Notes: a model not told the origin generated them from the sequence alone. Positions 21,501 to 31,869 are shown, counted from the stretch's first letter. The stretch is 64,000 bases of DNA from Nephrocerus scutellatus (GCA_947095585.1 OX352761.1:86494419-86558418); one strand, 5' to 3'. Numbers and translations are program-made.

Positions 21501-22806
21501 CTACGTGACACAGCTTGTAAGCTCGTTACTTGTCAACGGACGTTTCGGGGGTGGAGGCCGCTTCTTCCAGGCGATATATCGCACCGTTTGCTGGGCGGTC
21601 TTCTGCGGCGGTGCCAACACGGGACGTGGCTGGGTACGTCGGTGGGTCCCCGGTGTTGGATCGGCGTCGGTTAATTGGGTGCGCAGTTGATGCTCGCTGG
21701 ATGACATCTTGTCTGATACTAAATCGTGTTGCTGGGGTTCGCCGTTGACTATACCTGCCGCGTGGGTTTTCCCGATCTGTGGTTGTTCGGATATTTGCTT
21801 GATATCCTTCACGTGTGCGGTGATAGTTTTGTTGTGGTCTCCTTCGAGTATAAAGATTACGGGCGATTTCTTCTTCTTTACCCTATACGGTCCTATATAT
21901 TTCGATGCGAGTTTCGCGGCGAACTGTTTGACGGCGAAAGAGAGTGGTCGGTGTCGGTAGTATACCATCTCTCCTATGGCTGGAGTCCACGGGCGACGGC
22001 GGAGGTCGTAATATCGCTTCTGTATGCCGAATGCCTTGGCTACATTTATTTTGACTAGTTCTTGAATTTCTTGAAGGTTGTGTATGCGGTTATTGGCATC
22101 GGGCTCTGTGTTTAGAGGTATGTCCGGTGATGACGGTAGGCGTAGTTCGCGACCGAAATTAAGGTACGCGGCGGAGTAGCCTGTCGTCTCATTTCGGCTG
22201 GTGTTCATGGCCAGCATGAGTTCTGGGAGATATTTGTCCCATTTTCGATGGTCTCTCTGGACGTATTGGGCCATCATCGTTTTTATGACTCGGTTCATTC
22301 GCTCCGTAGGGTTTGCCTGTGGAGTGTAAGGCGGGATGAACCTTTGCTTGATTCGGAGTTGCGCGAGCAGTTCTTGGAACTGCCTGCTCCGGTATTGGGT
22401 GCCATTATCGGTAATTAAAGTTCTTGGACATCCATACCGGCTGAGGATGCGTTCCTTAAAACTTTTTATTAATGCAGGAGTGGTAGCGTCCCGGAGGGCT
22501 ACGAATTCCGTCCACTTGGAGAATTTGTCGTGGAATACCAATATCATGGTATTTCCCTTCGATGAACGTGGTAATGGGCCGATGATGTCTGAGCAGGCCA
22601 CTTCCCATGGGTAGTTGGCTTCTGTCATCTGCATTTCTCCAGCGGGTTTTCTGGCAGGTATTTTATATTCCAGGCACGTCGGGCACTGGCGGACAAGCCG
22701 AGCGGTATCGCGGAATAATCCTGGCCAGTAATATCTTCTAGCGATCCTGGCGATAGTCTTGGCAATCCCCAGATGTCCTGCGGTCACGTCAGTATGATTT
22801 TCGTGT
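21501..22806 (-). pseudogene. Integrase of the Osvaldo-like element
   Basis: Over 428 residues with the three integrase parts. The HHCC zinc domain starts before the first ATG (ENHTDVTAGHLG then CPTCLEYK). The catalytic core has the DDE triad at ACSDIIGPL, LITDNGTQYRS and NPTERMNRVIK. The C-terminal GPY/F module is KYIGPYRVKKKKSPVIF. It would insert the cDNA into host DNA, generating the 4-bp duplication seen. The tail is proline- and glutamine-rich. The frame itself is intact, but upstream the sequence is joined directly to RT with no RNase H, so no functional precursor is made. Confidence 0.9.
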
Positions 22807-22857
22807 AGGATCTGGGCCCGTAGTGGCTTAGGGATGCAGACCTTCCAGGCGGTCGTA

Positions 22858-23619
22858 TTAATGTATTAATGATTTGATGGCTTCGATCTTATTAGGGTCG
22901 GTGTGTATTCCATTCTTGTTGACCATATGACCGAGATAGCGCATCTCTGCTTTCCCAAATTCGCATTTTTCGGGGTTGATTTTTAGTTTTGCCTGTTTCA
23001 GACGCTTTAGTACCTCTGTCAGCGCCGTCATATGCTCTGTGAACGTACTCCCAATAACGATTATATCGTCCAGATAAGCAAATGCGTACGGCTCAAGTTC
23101 GGGACTGATGACTCGGTCGAGTAGTCGTTGAAATGTTGCGGGGGCGGAATGTAGCCCAAATGGCATTACTCTCCATTGAAAGAGTCCCCGTCCTGGGACG
23201 GTGAAAGCTGTATATGGCCGGCTAGCGGGTTTTAAGGGTATTTGCCAGTATCCCTGTTTGAGATCAATTGTGGAAATGTACTTTGCCCCCTATAGTTTAT
23301 CCAAGATATAATTTATCTGTGGCAGCGGGTAGGCATCTTTAATAGATCGTTCATTCAATTTCCGATAGTCAACGCATAGTCTCCAGGTTCCTTGCTTTTT
23401 CCTGACGAGCACTATGGGCGAGCTATATGGGCTATTTGATGGTTCTATTTTCTCTTCGGCCAATAGTTGGTCTATCTCTTCGTTGATTACTGTTTGCAAG
23501 GCTGGGTTTCTTGGCATATACCTTTGCTTGAAGGGGCGGTGGTGCTTGAGACGGATCTCGTGTTCCGTGATGGTTGTCGGACCTTTGAAGCTTTCGAATA
23601 TGGGTAGTTCTATAGCCAA
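22858..23619 (-). pseudogene. Reverse transcriptase of the Osvaldo-like element
   Basis: First part 23619-23290: KQRYMPRNPALQ, SPYSSPIVLVRKKQGTWRLC, VDYRKLNERSIKDAYPLPQI. A TAG at 23290-23292 interrupts; the same frame continues with STIDLKQGYWQIP, FQWRVMPFGLHSAPATFQRL and AFAYLDDIIV (the catalytic YLDD). It breaks off at 22858, just after NKIEAIKSL, where the thumb and RNase H should follow. Position and order within gag-pol are normal for Ty3/gypsy. Confidence 0.9.
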
Positions 23620-23666
23620 GGGTCGGTCTAGCTGTTGTTTTTCCGTCGCGAGACTTCGGATAATGG

Positions 23667-23960
23667 GTGGCCTTGGCTCAGGTTGCCAGGAAGTCTGTTC
23701 CTATCAAGAATTCATCCAACAGGTTCGGAATATACACGAATTCTTGTGTGAAGGACCATTCTCCCCAACTTAGGTTTAGCATATATGCTTGCCGAGCGTT
23801 GATAGTCGATTTATCGGCCAAGGCAAATGTTATGGAGATCGGTCGGACTGGTACATGGTGCTTTATGTATAGGTTTCGGACGTTTTTCCCAATGCACGAC
23901 CTTCCTGCTCCGGTGTCGATAACGACGTCGTACAGGCGATGTTGAAATTTGATGGGTATG
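23667..23960 (-). pseudogene. Protease of the Osvaldo-like element
   Basis: On the minus strand near 23910-23945 the reading frame gives YDVVIDTGAGRSCIG, the aspartic protease active site (DTGA), with a hydrophobic flap-like stretch and FLIGTDFLA about 80 residues later. It lies between the gag knuckle and RT as expected. Frame breaks separate it from both neighbours, so it is not an open frame beginning with Met. Confidence 0.75.
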
Positions 23961-24087
23961 GTGTATGAGGCGTGGGTTGAAACAATAGGGGTGGGCGCGT
24001 CTAATGCCTCATGGTGTTGGACGGCCCGTTGGCGTTTTCCGGTTTGCAGTTGCTATGTCTACTCTGTACATCATTTGTACCACAGTA

Positions 24088-25559
24088 TCAACAAAATAGT
24101 CGGGGGTTCTGACGACAAGTTCGTCGAGTATGGCCGGGCTGGCCGCAAGTCCAACAGCAAGTTTTTCGGTCGTAGTTATTGGTAAATTGCGGGCGGACTG
24201 GTGACTGGTGATGTGTATGTTTCACATCGCTGGTAATCGGTAGGTGATGCGGTATAGTGCTGGTATTTGGCACCTGATGCGGATATGTTACCTCGTTGGT
24301 AACCGGTATATGATGCGGTATATTGCTGGTATTTGGAACATGATGCGGATATGTTACCTCCTTGGTAACGGTATGTGATGCGATATATTGCTGGCATGAT
24401 GCGGATATGTTACCTCGTTGGTAACCGGTATGTGATATGGTATATTGCTTGTATGATGCGGATATGTTACATCGTTGTTAACTGGTCGAGTAGTCTGGAT
24501 TGGTGGATGTGGCGTAGGCATGGCTGATTGATTCGATGACCTGTTCTGGTAGAGCGGTGTTGCGGCCTGACGAAATGGCGGGGCGGTCGGTTGAAACGGT
24601 GGCGCGCTAGTACGTAACGCTGGCGGTCGTACTGGTGCTGCAGAAGGTCGAGAGGGGGGTTGCTCGTTTAAAAGGCATTCAAAATCTTCAATGAGTGAGG
24701 TTAGTTCCGATAGCGTCGTGAACTCCCTTCGTTTTATGTTATGGCGATAATCCGGGCGTAGATTATCATAGATGCGATTTAATTTTTCCCGCTGGTGAGC
24801 GACATCTGCCATCGCATCAGTGCTTGTATGGAAGTTATATTCTTTCCCCTTCTCTCTGCTGTTCTGCGTTCGGTTCCGAATGCGGTCCAAGATTTGCTCA
24901 GCAAATCGTGGCGGTAAGAAGAAGCGACGTAATTCCTCGCTAAACTCTTCCCACGTACCAAGAAACCCCTTATTATTACGAAACCAGATAAGTGCGTTCC
25001 CTTTAAGTAGCTCTGGTAGTGTTCGTACTACCCGGTCGAGTGGCAATTGGTAGCATTCGGCGAGTTCCTCCACCCTTTCTAGGAACTCTAATGGGTTATT
25101 ATTTCCCCCTTCGTATCTTACGTTCCACCTTCTAACCTTATCCATCACTTCCGCATCGGAAGGATGATAAGTCTGTGTCGGTTGTACTTCTGATTAGGAT
25201 GTAAATGGAATGCTCGGTATCGGTTTCGGTTGTACATGGATTTCCATGCTCGGTGTATTCAGGTTATGAGTTTGTGTTTCCGTTGGCTTTGAGTACGTGA
25301 TGTTCGGACTTTTTGGCCGGTGTGTGGTTATGGTCTGGGGTTCCATACCTAATAGTAGGGTGCCGGTGATGAGCTTAGGTTCGATCGCTGGTAAATCGCT
25401 ACAGGATTTATGTTTCTTTAGCTCGGTAGAGAGCAGCTTGTGTAGCTCATCTACTCTACCACTTTGGTTGATACCCCGACGGCACAGTTCATTTACTAAT
25501 TCCTCCTTCCGAAGTGAATATACTCCGGAAACACTGAGCCCAATCTCCTCGGTGGACAT
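24088..25559 (-). pseudogene. Gag of the Osvaldo-like element
   Basis: Starts at 25559. Residues ~14-50 (YSLRKEELVNELCRRGINQS) match the SAP DNA-binding motif pattern. A TAA at 25194-25196 interrupts the frame, which continues to 24354 with a capsid-like region (WFRNNKGFLGTWEEFSEELR, then FLPPRFAEQILDRIRNRTQ). Then comes a proline-rich, repetitive segment (24180-24500, ~70-bp units coding for TYPHHTSNIPYHIP-type repeats). In another frame the single CCHC knuckle is CWTCGQPGHTRRTC (24088-24273). Gag packages the RNA and forms particles; this copy is broken by the stop and at least one frameshift. Confidence 0.85.
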
Positions 25560-25789
25560 TGTTATTACTTATATGTCGTTTTGCAGTAGTTGTGCAATTT
25601 ATGGGTTGTACTCCCCGGTTGGTGCCACAACTAATTTTAAATAGTGACGTATTTACCAATGTAAACGAATTTTGATGCAGTGTTTCTGCCGGTAGTTGGT
25701 TACTGGCTAGTAACTTAATTATGGAAAGAACAAAAAATGATTGTTTTCTTTTCTTCTCAGTGTCGGTCGGTTATGCGACTTTAAAAGTC

Positions 25790-25807
25790 GTCCCTGCTCG
25801 GGCGCCA
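25790..25807 (-). other. Primer binding site, tRNA-Lys(UUU) type
   Basis: On the minus strand TGGCGCCCGAGCAGGGAC follows the LTR end by four bases. It is complementary to the 3' end of tRNA-Lys(UUU) with one mismatch (G for A at base 11), the same primer class as in lentiviruses and reported for Osvaldo. Confidence 0.85.
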
Positions 25808-25811
25808 AATT

Positions 25812-26917
25812 TGTAACGTTGTTCGCTCGGGTGACGCTCGCCGGTCACCCAGGGTTCGTTTTGCTTGTTTGTTACAAATTAAAGAGTTTTGTGGGTTTTC
25901 GTTCTTTTGTGTTTTATTTATTATTTTTGTGTTTTCTTCCTTACAATTTACAATTTTAATATACTTATATCGACTACTTATTATACTTAGCTACCTGCCT
26001 AACGAAATCTAAGGTGGGCACTCGGAGGGCGTTCGAGAGGAACTCCCGGCTCTAAGTCGCAGTTAGCAGAAGCAAAAGCAATCAACGACTGCTAACTACG
26101 CACTTGAAAGTACTACGGAGCACACGAAGGGCGTTCGGGAAGAACGGCTCGGCTCTAAGCCGTAGTTAGCAAAAGCAAAAGCAATCAACGACTGCTAACT
26201 ACGTACTTGAAAGTACTACGGAGCACACGGAGGGCGTTCGGGAAGAACGGCTCGGCTCTAAGCCGTGGTTAGCAGAAGCAAAAGCAATCAACGACTGCTA
26301 ACTACGTACTTGAAAGAACTAGAGGAACTTACGGTGGGAGTTCGAGTAGAACGACACAGTTCCCAGATATAGCATAAGCAAAGTACAAAAGCAATCAATA
26401 CTTTGTTACGCTATATCAATTTCAAAAGGTAGCGGGAGTGTTTTTGGTATGGGAGAATTACTTATCGTCTTTATCGGACAGAATACTCTTCTCCACACTT
26501 CCCCATTTGTTGTGGCTGTTCGCGTCCCATGTCATTACATAAATCTTTCGATTTGTTGGGAATTCTATTTCCTAAAAATAAATTATTCGTATATGCATTG
26601 TATACATACAATTTATTCCCTTTGCGTATTTTGTGGTATTATTGTTGTAATTGTTCGTGATTAATTTTGTTGTTTTTATTATTGCTATTATGACATGGGG
26701 CGCGACAGGAGTATTTTCAAAGGGTTCTCTATGCTTATTCATGCTGCTTATTATATACCTATATTTTGTCGTGTGGTTTTTGTGATTTATAATATTCATA
26801 TTTTCGCCGTACGGTTTTGTATTACAGTTCTGTTTGGTGTATACTTATTTATAATATTCATATTTTGCCGTACGGTTTGTAACGCGGTTAATTTACGTAT
26901 AAATTAACTTCGTTACA
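25812..26917 (-). repeat. 5' LTR of the Osvaldo-like element
   Basis: 1,106 bp, TGTAACG...CGTTACA. Three ~102-bp repeats at about 26020-26310 (GGAGGGCGTTCGGGAAGAAC). The ends match the left LTR closely but the middle differs by the insertion and by a ~100-bp stretch around 26485-26580, so the insertion is not very recent. Confidence 0.9.
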
Positions 26918-26921
26918 ACCT
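26918..26921. other. Target-site duplication, right (ACCT)
   Basis: ACCT directly follows the LTR end CGTTACA and pairs with 17224-17227. Confidence 0.9.
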
Positions 26922-27459
26922 CTCTCCTGATGGCGTTTATGAAGGTTGCATCATTCCCCACATTATTCATAATAATATTTTTTTTTAAGCAATAGTTTAA
27001 CAGCCTCTTGTGTTTGTGTCGGTGCTTCCCAGAATTTGCATCGCATCCGATCACGAATCTCTGTCTGTGAGCTATGCAGTATTCTGCAAAGCTCTGTGTT
27101 GTTTCCGGAGGAGGGTCTTCTTCTTCTCCCGGGAAGTAGGCAGCGGCAAAATTGATGGTGCTCTTGCTTCCGGTGTTTATGGGCGTCTCTAGGGAGATCG
27201 CGGCTAGGTATCTGGAAATAAATTGATTTAGGGAGTAAATGTTGAACGAGTGTCGACATAGGATTGCTGTCCTTGGTCTTTCGTTCCCTTTGCTGTAGAT
27301 CAACTTACCTATACTGTTAGGTATTCCCAGAATTTTGTCGTTTTTGGTCCATGGCTCTTGGATGAGAGCTATGTCCCAGTTTTTGGCTGCGAAGAGCAGG
27401 CATAGGTTGTCGGTGGCTGCCTTGGTTTTATGCAGATTTATCTGCACACACTTCAGCAC
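26922..27459 (-). pseudogene. LOA-like ORF2, N-terminal endonuclease
   Basis: Starts MLKCVQINLHKTKAATDNL (Asn of the first strand), then IALIQEPW with the catalytic Glu, AAAYFPGEEEDPP and FVIGCDANSGKH (Asp/Asn pair). It runs to AIRREV, where the LTR element interrupts; the rest of the domain is at 17223 and below. This is the apurinic-type endonuclease that nicks target DNA for reverse transcription. The active-site residues visible here are kept. Confidence 0.85.
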
Positions 27460-28448
27460 TTTGGATATTTTCCGGGCTAACCGGCTTGTTTTGAGAGCCC
27501 TGTGTTGTCGTTGTCTCGGTAGTCTTTGACGGTCTTGCTGCTGCTAGTCCATGTTTTTTGGACCGTTTAGCCTGATCTGGTTTGGTATTTGTATTTGTGT
27601 TTTTGGTGGTAGTTTTCGTTGGGTGATGTCTTAGTCTTCCTGAAAGACTTGATTGCCCTGGTTTTGGTGGCACCTTGTCGGGTACTACTTTCGCGTCTTG
27701 TTTTTTCTTTTCTTGGTCTTTTTTGAGTCTGAAATAGATAGACCCGATGAGCCAGTTGACTTTGTAATTTGAGCCTTTTTTGCGAGGCTGATGTGGTCAA
27801 TTAGAGATACTCCTTTTCTCTGTCTTTCCTTGAGAGTATCTTCCACTCCGCATCCCTGAGCTCTTTATTTTGGACCACTAGTTGTCTGCGAATTTTCTCA
27901 TTCGGTTCGTTTCTGCTGTAAGGAAGATACACGTAGAAGATTTGGTTACGTGGGATATCTTCCTCTCCAACAATCTTTAGGCTGGCATTTGGCCATGGTT
28001 TTAGACTTGGGGTAGTCTTTTTGGGCCATATTGCCGTGTCTTCATCTGCGCAGCTCACTGATAGCCACCCATTCTTTGGTCTGCAGCCCAGGAAATTAGG
28101 GCTTATGCCATCGAGTGGGAGCTCAGCTACTGCGTCCATGATGGAGTCTTGTATTAGTGACATCTGTGCCGTCTCCAGTTTGACATCAGGAAAACCTTGG
28201 TCGGTAATCGCCAACCTGATGGCTTTCGTGACGTCACTGTATCGTGGCATTGTCCCTGATCCGCTTGCCACCGTTTCTTCTTCACCTAGACCCGAACCTG
28301 TTTTTGCAGTGGTGCTGGGTGTTTCGGTTACTTTTGTGGGGATGTGCGTAGGTTTGTCTCGCTTTGGCGGGTTTTTTGGGCTGGAATCGTCAGATCGAAC
28401 TCGTTTGATTTTCGTGTCAGTCTTCCTGTCTTTGATTTGGTCTGGCAC
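27460..28448 (-). pseudogene. LOA-like ORF1, DUF4780-type domain
   Basis: The frame 28448-27801 has a charged N-terminal part (DDSSPKNPPKRDKP) and then the conserved globular domain: DSIMDAVAELPLDGISPNF, GCRPKNGWLSVSCADEDTAIW, LKPWPNASLKIVGEEDIPR. This matches the DUF4780 domain that occurs in ORF1 of LOA-type elements, an RNA-binding role being assumed. It continues in other frames at 27567-27800 and 27428-27673, with basic, Thr/Lys-rich tails, so one or two frameshifts separate domain and C-terminus. Confidence 0.75.
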
Positions 28449-29137
28449 ATGGTTATTGCCTCGTCGTGGGTGAGCCCCTATTGTTTTAGGAACGTGAGTC
28501 GTTTCCTTGCCGCCCCACTTAAGTGCAGTCTTTTCTTCTGTCTGTCCTCAAGGTCTAGACTTGTTAGTCCTTCTCTTAAGTCAGAGGTAGTCGATGTGGA
28601 CATGTTGTCCAAGCATTTTTGCACGTGGAGCCTTGTGCAGGGACGTAGTCCACGGTAATTGTCGACGAGTCTGTGCTGTCGTAGTTGTTGTTATCGTTCT
28701 CAGAGTTAGAACCTAGGTGGTCCTTGGCTTCTGAGATTGGCGCGTTTGGAGGAGCACCGCCCTCAAGATTTAAATTTTTTTTGTACACTATCCATAAGTA
28801 TTGTTTTATGAGGAAAGTAAGGTCCACCACCGCAGATCCTCTTGCTGTGGTAAGGTCACTTTAAGCCGGAGGGTACCAGGTATCCGGAGTCCCGTGCTAG
28901 CGACCAAAATCCTCATGGCCATTCATCCTTCAGCGCTCTTGTCTCAACTTGGATTGAGGATTTTTTATCGAGGTTGTCTCCTCTAGATCCGTTGAATTCT
29001 GCTAGACAGGGTCACCTCTTGTCGGATGGGCACTATTATCCCGTTCAACGGTCTTGCAGCTAGAGTGGCTGTGTAATGCGCTTCATCGTTGCCTGCTCCC
29101 GGGGAGTCTGAGGAATCCCAGTCTTCCTAGGTTACAT
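28449..29137 (-). other. LOA-like element 1: ORF1 start and 5' UTR
   Basis: 28830-28576 is probably the N-terminal coding part of ORF1 in another frame. 28850-28995 matches the leader of LOA-like element 2 at 48718-48860: shared words include CAGGTATCCG, GTGCTAGCGACCAA, CTCATGGCCATTCATCC and TATCGAGGTT. A leader kept between two otherwise diverged copies suggests a promoter or RNA structure. The 5' end is placed near 29137, where the sequence turns AT-rich. Confidence 0.6.
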
Positions 29138-29471
29138 TAACCCCCTTTTTATTATTATATTATATTATGTTTAAATTTTGACAGCAAAATCGGAAGTCTA
29201 TTTATAAAATAATAAAAATCGCAATTATGAATTTCAAATATTTTCAATGTTTTCAAAATACAATGAATTTAAAATATTCAAATTAATGAAAACAACTCAA
29301 ACCTGTTTCAACAGATGCAAATATCTTCGAATCTACATGAAAACGAGAAAATACTTGCGTACAACCGGCAACAACGGCTAACTTCGGGTCATCGGCTGTG
29401 AAATTTTTTTCTTGTCAGGCTCTCTATGAAAGCTTAATAATTATTTGCTTAATAAATTTGTTCTGAAAATA
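29138..29471 (+). promoter_or_regulatory. Promoter region and 5' UTR of the MPP-beta gene
   Basis: AT-rich sequence between the LOA-like element and the start codon at 29472. Transcription start not resolvable; no TATA box stands out. The transposon ends only ~335 bp upstream of the start codon. Confidence 0.4.
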
Positions 29472-31655
29472 ATGGCTTTGCGTGCTCTATCTTCAGCCAA
29501 TAATTTAATACAATTTTCAAAAGGAGTACATCTTATCAAAGTAAGTAAACATTTCACTCAGCTATAAGCCTTAATATTCAATATGGCATATAATTTCATT
29601 ATTAAATTAAATGGAATTTTACTATTTTATATTACGTAAGAAGCTACATATGTAAAGTAATATTTAATAATATAATTTGACTACATTTTACACATTTTGG
29701 TTTTCATATTCATTGATTTTATTTTATAGTATTTATAAAGTTAAAAAATTTGTAGAAAATTTAATTAATTGTTAACTCGGCACTGCAGTTATAAGGAACA
29801 CATTTTACACATTTTGGTTTTCATATTCATTGATTTTATTTTATAGTATTTATAAAGTTAAAAAATTTGTAGAAAATTTAATTAATTGTTAACTCGGCAC
29901 TGCAGTTATAAGGAACACATTTTACACATTTTGGTTTTCTATTCATTGATTTTATTTTATAGTATTTATAAATTTAAAAAATTTGTAGAACATTTAATTA
30001 ATTGTTAACTCGGCACTGCAGTTATAAGTTCCATTGGTCATGTTTTATGATTTTTTGTCAATCAACAGCGCTACAAAGCATCTGATGTTGCAAGTCTAAA
30101 GAAAACGTTGGTTAATATCCCTGCCACCCAGGTAACTGCCATCGATAATGGACTTCGCGTAGCCAGCGAAGATTCTGGGTCATCCACTGCTACTGTTGGT
30201 TTGTGGATCGATGCTGGTTCACGGTCAGAGAACGATCAAAACAATGGCGTAGCTCATTTTCTTGAACACATGGCATTCAAGGTAATAAATAACAAATAAA
30301 TATTAACTAGCAATATACTGCAGTAGCAATTATTACATCAGGGCACTGCTAAACGGTCGCAAACTGATTTGGAATTGGAAGTTGAAAACATGGGTGCTCA
30401 CTTAAATGCATACACCTCTAGGGAGCAGACTGTTTTCTATGCCAAATGCTTGTCCAAGGATGTATCCAAGGCTATTGAAATCTTAGCTGACATTATCCAA
30501 AATTCAAAATTGGGCGACTCTGAAATCGAGAGAGAACGCTCAGTAATTCTACGTGAAATGCAGGAGGTTGAGAGTAATTTGCAGGAAGTTGTGTTTGATC
30601 ATTTACATGCAACGGCATATCAAGGAACTCCATTGGGACAAACAATTTTGGGACCAACAAAGAACATCAAGTAATAAATTGGATCGATCTGTAGTTTTGT
30701 TTTGTAATTTTTGTTTTTCTTGTAGGGGGATTGGTAGAAGTGACTTGTTGGATTACATTAACACCCACTACAAAGCATCTCGTATTGTACTTTCGGGTGC
30801 CGGTGGCGTTAATCATAGTGAACTTGTTAAATTAGCCGAACAGAATCTAGGAAAATTGCAAAACACCTATGATGGCAAGCCACCCACTGTGAGCCCATGC
30901 CGTTTTACGGGCTCCGAAATACGGGTTCGTGATGACTCTTTGCCTTTGGCTCATGTTGCTATCGCTGTCGAGGGATGTGGATGGACTGATCAAGATAACA
31001 TCCCACTGATGGTTGCTAACACTTTGATTGGAGCTTGGGACCGATCCCAAGGAGGTGGTGTTAATAATGCCTCAAATTTAGCACGTGCTAGTGCTGAAGA
31101 CAGTAAGCTATATCACTGATGTTATCAAAACTTTTGGAAGTTCTCATTTCCATATATTATAACAGATCTGTGTCATAGCTTCCAATCTTTTAACACCTGT
31201 TATAAAGACACTGGTCTCTGGGGTATCTACTTTGTGTGCGATCCACTTCAATGTGAAGTAAATGTATTAACTATATTTGCTATTAATATGTATATAAAAA
31301 TCGTTTTTAGGACATGCTGTTTAATATACAAGGTGAATGGATGCGTCTTTGCACTATGATTACAGACGGAGAAGTCGACCGTGCAAAGAACCTTCTTAAA
31401 ACCAACATGCTTTTACAATTGGATGGAACAACACCAATTTGTGAGGATATTGGTCGGCAAATGCTGTGTTATAACCGTCGGATACCATTACATGAACTGG
31501 AGCAACGTATAGATTCTGTCTCAGTACAAAATGTTCGTGATGTTGCTATGAAATACATTTACGATAGATGTCCAGCTGTCGCTGCTGTTGGGCCAGTCGA
31601 AAACCTTCCCGATTACAATAGAATTCGTTCATCGATGTACTGGTTAAGGGTTTAG
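29472..31655 (+). CDS. MPPbeta: Mitochondrial processing peptidase subunit beta (six exons)
   Basis: Exons: 29472-29540, 30069-30281, 30342-30670, 30726-31102, 31166-31257, 31311-31655; all introns are GT-AG and phases agree, giving 474 residues. This metalloprotease removes presequences from proteins imported into the mitochondrial matrix, as a dimer with the alpha subunit. Exon 1 codes a basic presequence of its own ([15 protein letters not shown]). The zinc site is HFLEH (His86, Glu89, His90) with the distal Glu at 166 in LREMQE, 76 residues after His90, as in the family. [20 protein letters not shown] and the C-terminal [12 protein letters not shown] are typical. It is of normal length and intact. 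Introns 2-5 are 51-63 nt; intron 1 (528 bp) holds a triplicated 117-bp unit. Converges with DPH2. The cytochrome bc1 core 1 protein is the nearest paralogue but lacks the full zinc site. Confidence 0.95.
29684..30028 (+). repeat. 117-bp tandem triplication in intron 1
   Basis: Three copies starting at 29684, 29801 and 29918 with CATTTTACACATTTTGG, each ending near GGCACTGCAGTTATAAG. Nearly identical, so the expansion is recent; it does not touch either splice site. Confidence 0.95.
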
Positions 31656-31869
31656 AGCAAATCCAACATAGGCTTATTTAAAAAAATGTATGTGAGGATT
31701 TTAAAAATGTATTTAAAAATCTGAATTTAATTCATTGCAGAAAATTTTAAGGATTGATATCGCAAATACAATTTATTGGTATTAAATACAAATGCACCAA
31801 CCTATAAAATTAAATAAAAATTAAAACAAAACGAGAGCTACATTTTTCATAATATGTAAATTAATGATT
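31656..31869. terminator. Convergent 3' ends of MPP-beta and DPH2
   Basis: Only 214 bp separate the two stop codons. AATAAA at 31813-31818 (plus) would serve MPP-beta. AATAAA on the minus strand at 31777-31772 could serve DPH2, and another overlaps its stop codon. If the distal signals are used the two 3' UTRs overlap by tens of bases. Confidence 0.6.

Larger units (their letters stand above)
17228..26917 (-). mobile_element. Osvaldo-like Ty3/gypsy LTR retrotransposon
   Basis: Complete from LTR to LTR, 9.7 kb, minus strand, with a 4-bp target duplication in a LOA-like endonuclease. LTRs begin TGTAACG and end CGTTACA. The internal order is primer site, gag with a SAP-like N-terminus and one CCHC knuckle, protease, RT, integrase, a proline-rich 3' ORF, polypurine tract. 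The long LTR (1.1 kb) and tRNA-Lys(UUU) primer site are features described for Osvaldo of Drosophila, hence the name, though not proven by alignment. Defects include a stop in gag, a stop in RT, frame breaks around protease, and loss of the whole RNase H region. It cannot move by itself. Confidence 0.85.
14736..29137 (-). mobile_element. LOA-like non-LTR retrotransposon 1, split by an LTR element
   Basis: A minus-strand element whose 5' end is near 29137. Its order is 5' UTR, ORF1 with a DUF4780-like domain, then ORF2 with endonuclease, RT and RNase H. The endonuclease is cut between codons of its conserved ...AIRREV / LDLTLSDA... run at 26922 and 17223 by the Osvaldo-like element; removing that element and one copy of ACCT restores continuity of the block. 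The 3' end is missing: RNase H breaks off at about 14736 against RTE-like sequence, so no poly-A tail or 3' target duplication can be identified. ORF2 has several stops. Confidence 0.85.

Noticed and set aside
29472..31655. Cytochrome bc1 core protein 1 (UQCRC1) instead of MPP-beta
   Set aside because: The complete zinc site (HFLEH plus Glu 76 residues on) and the [12 protein letters not shown] ending favour the peptidase; core 1 usually lacks the full site.
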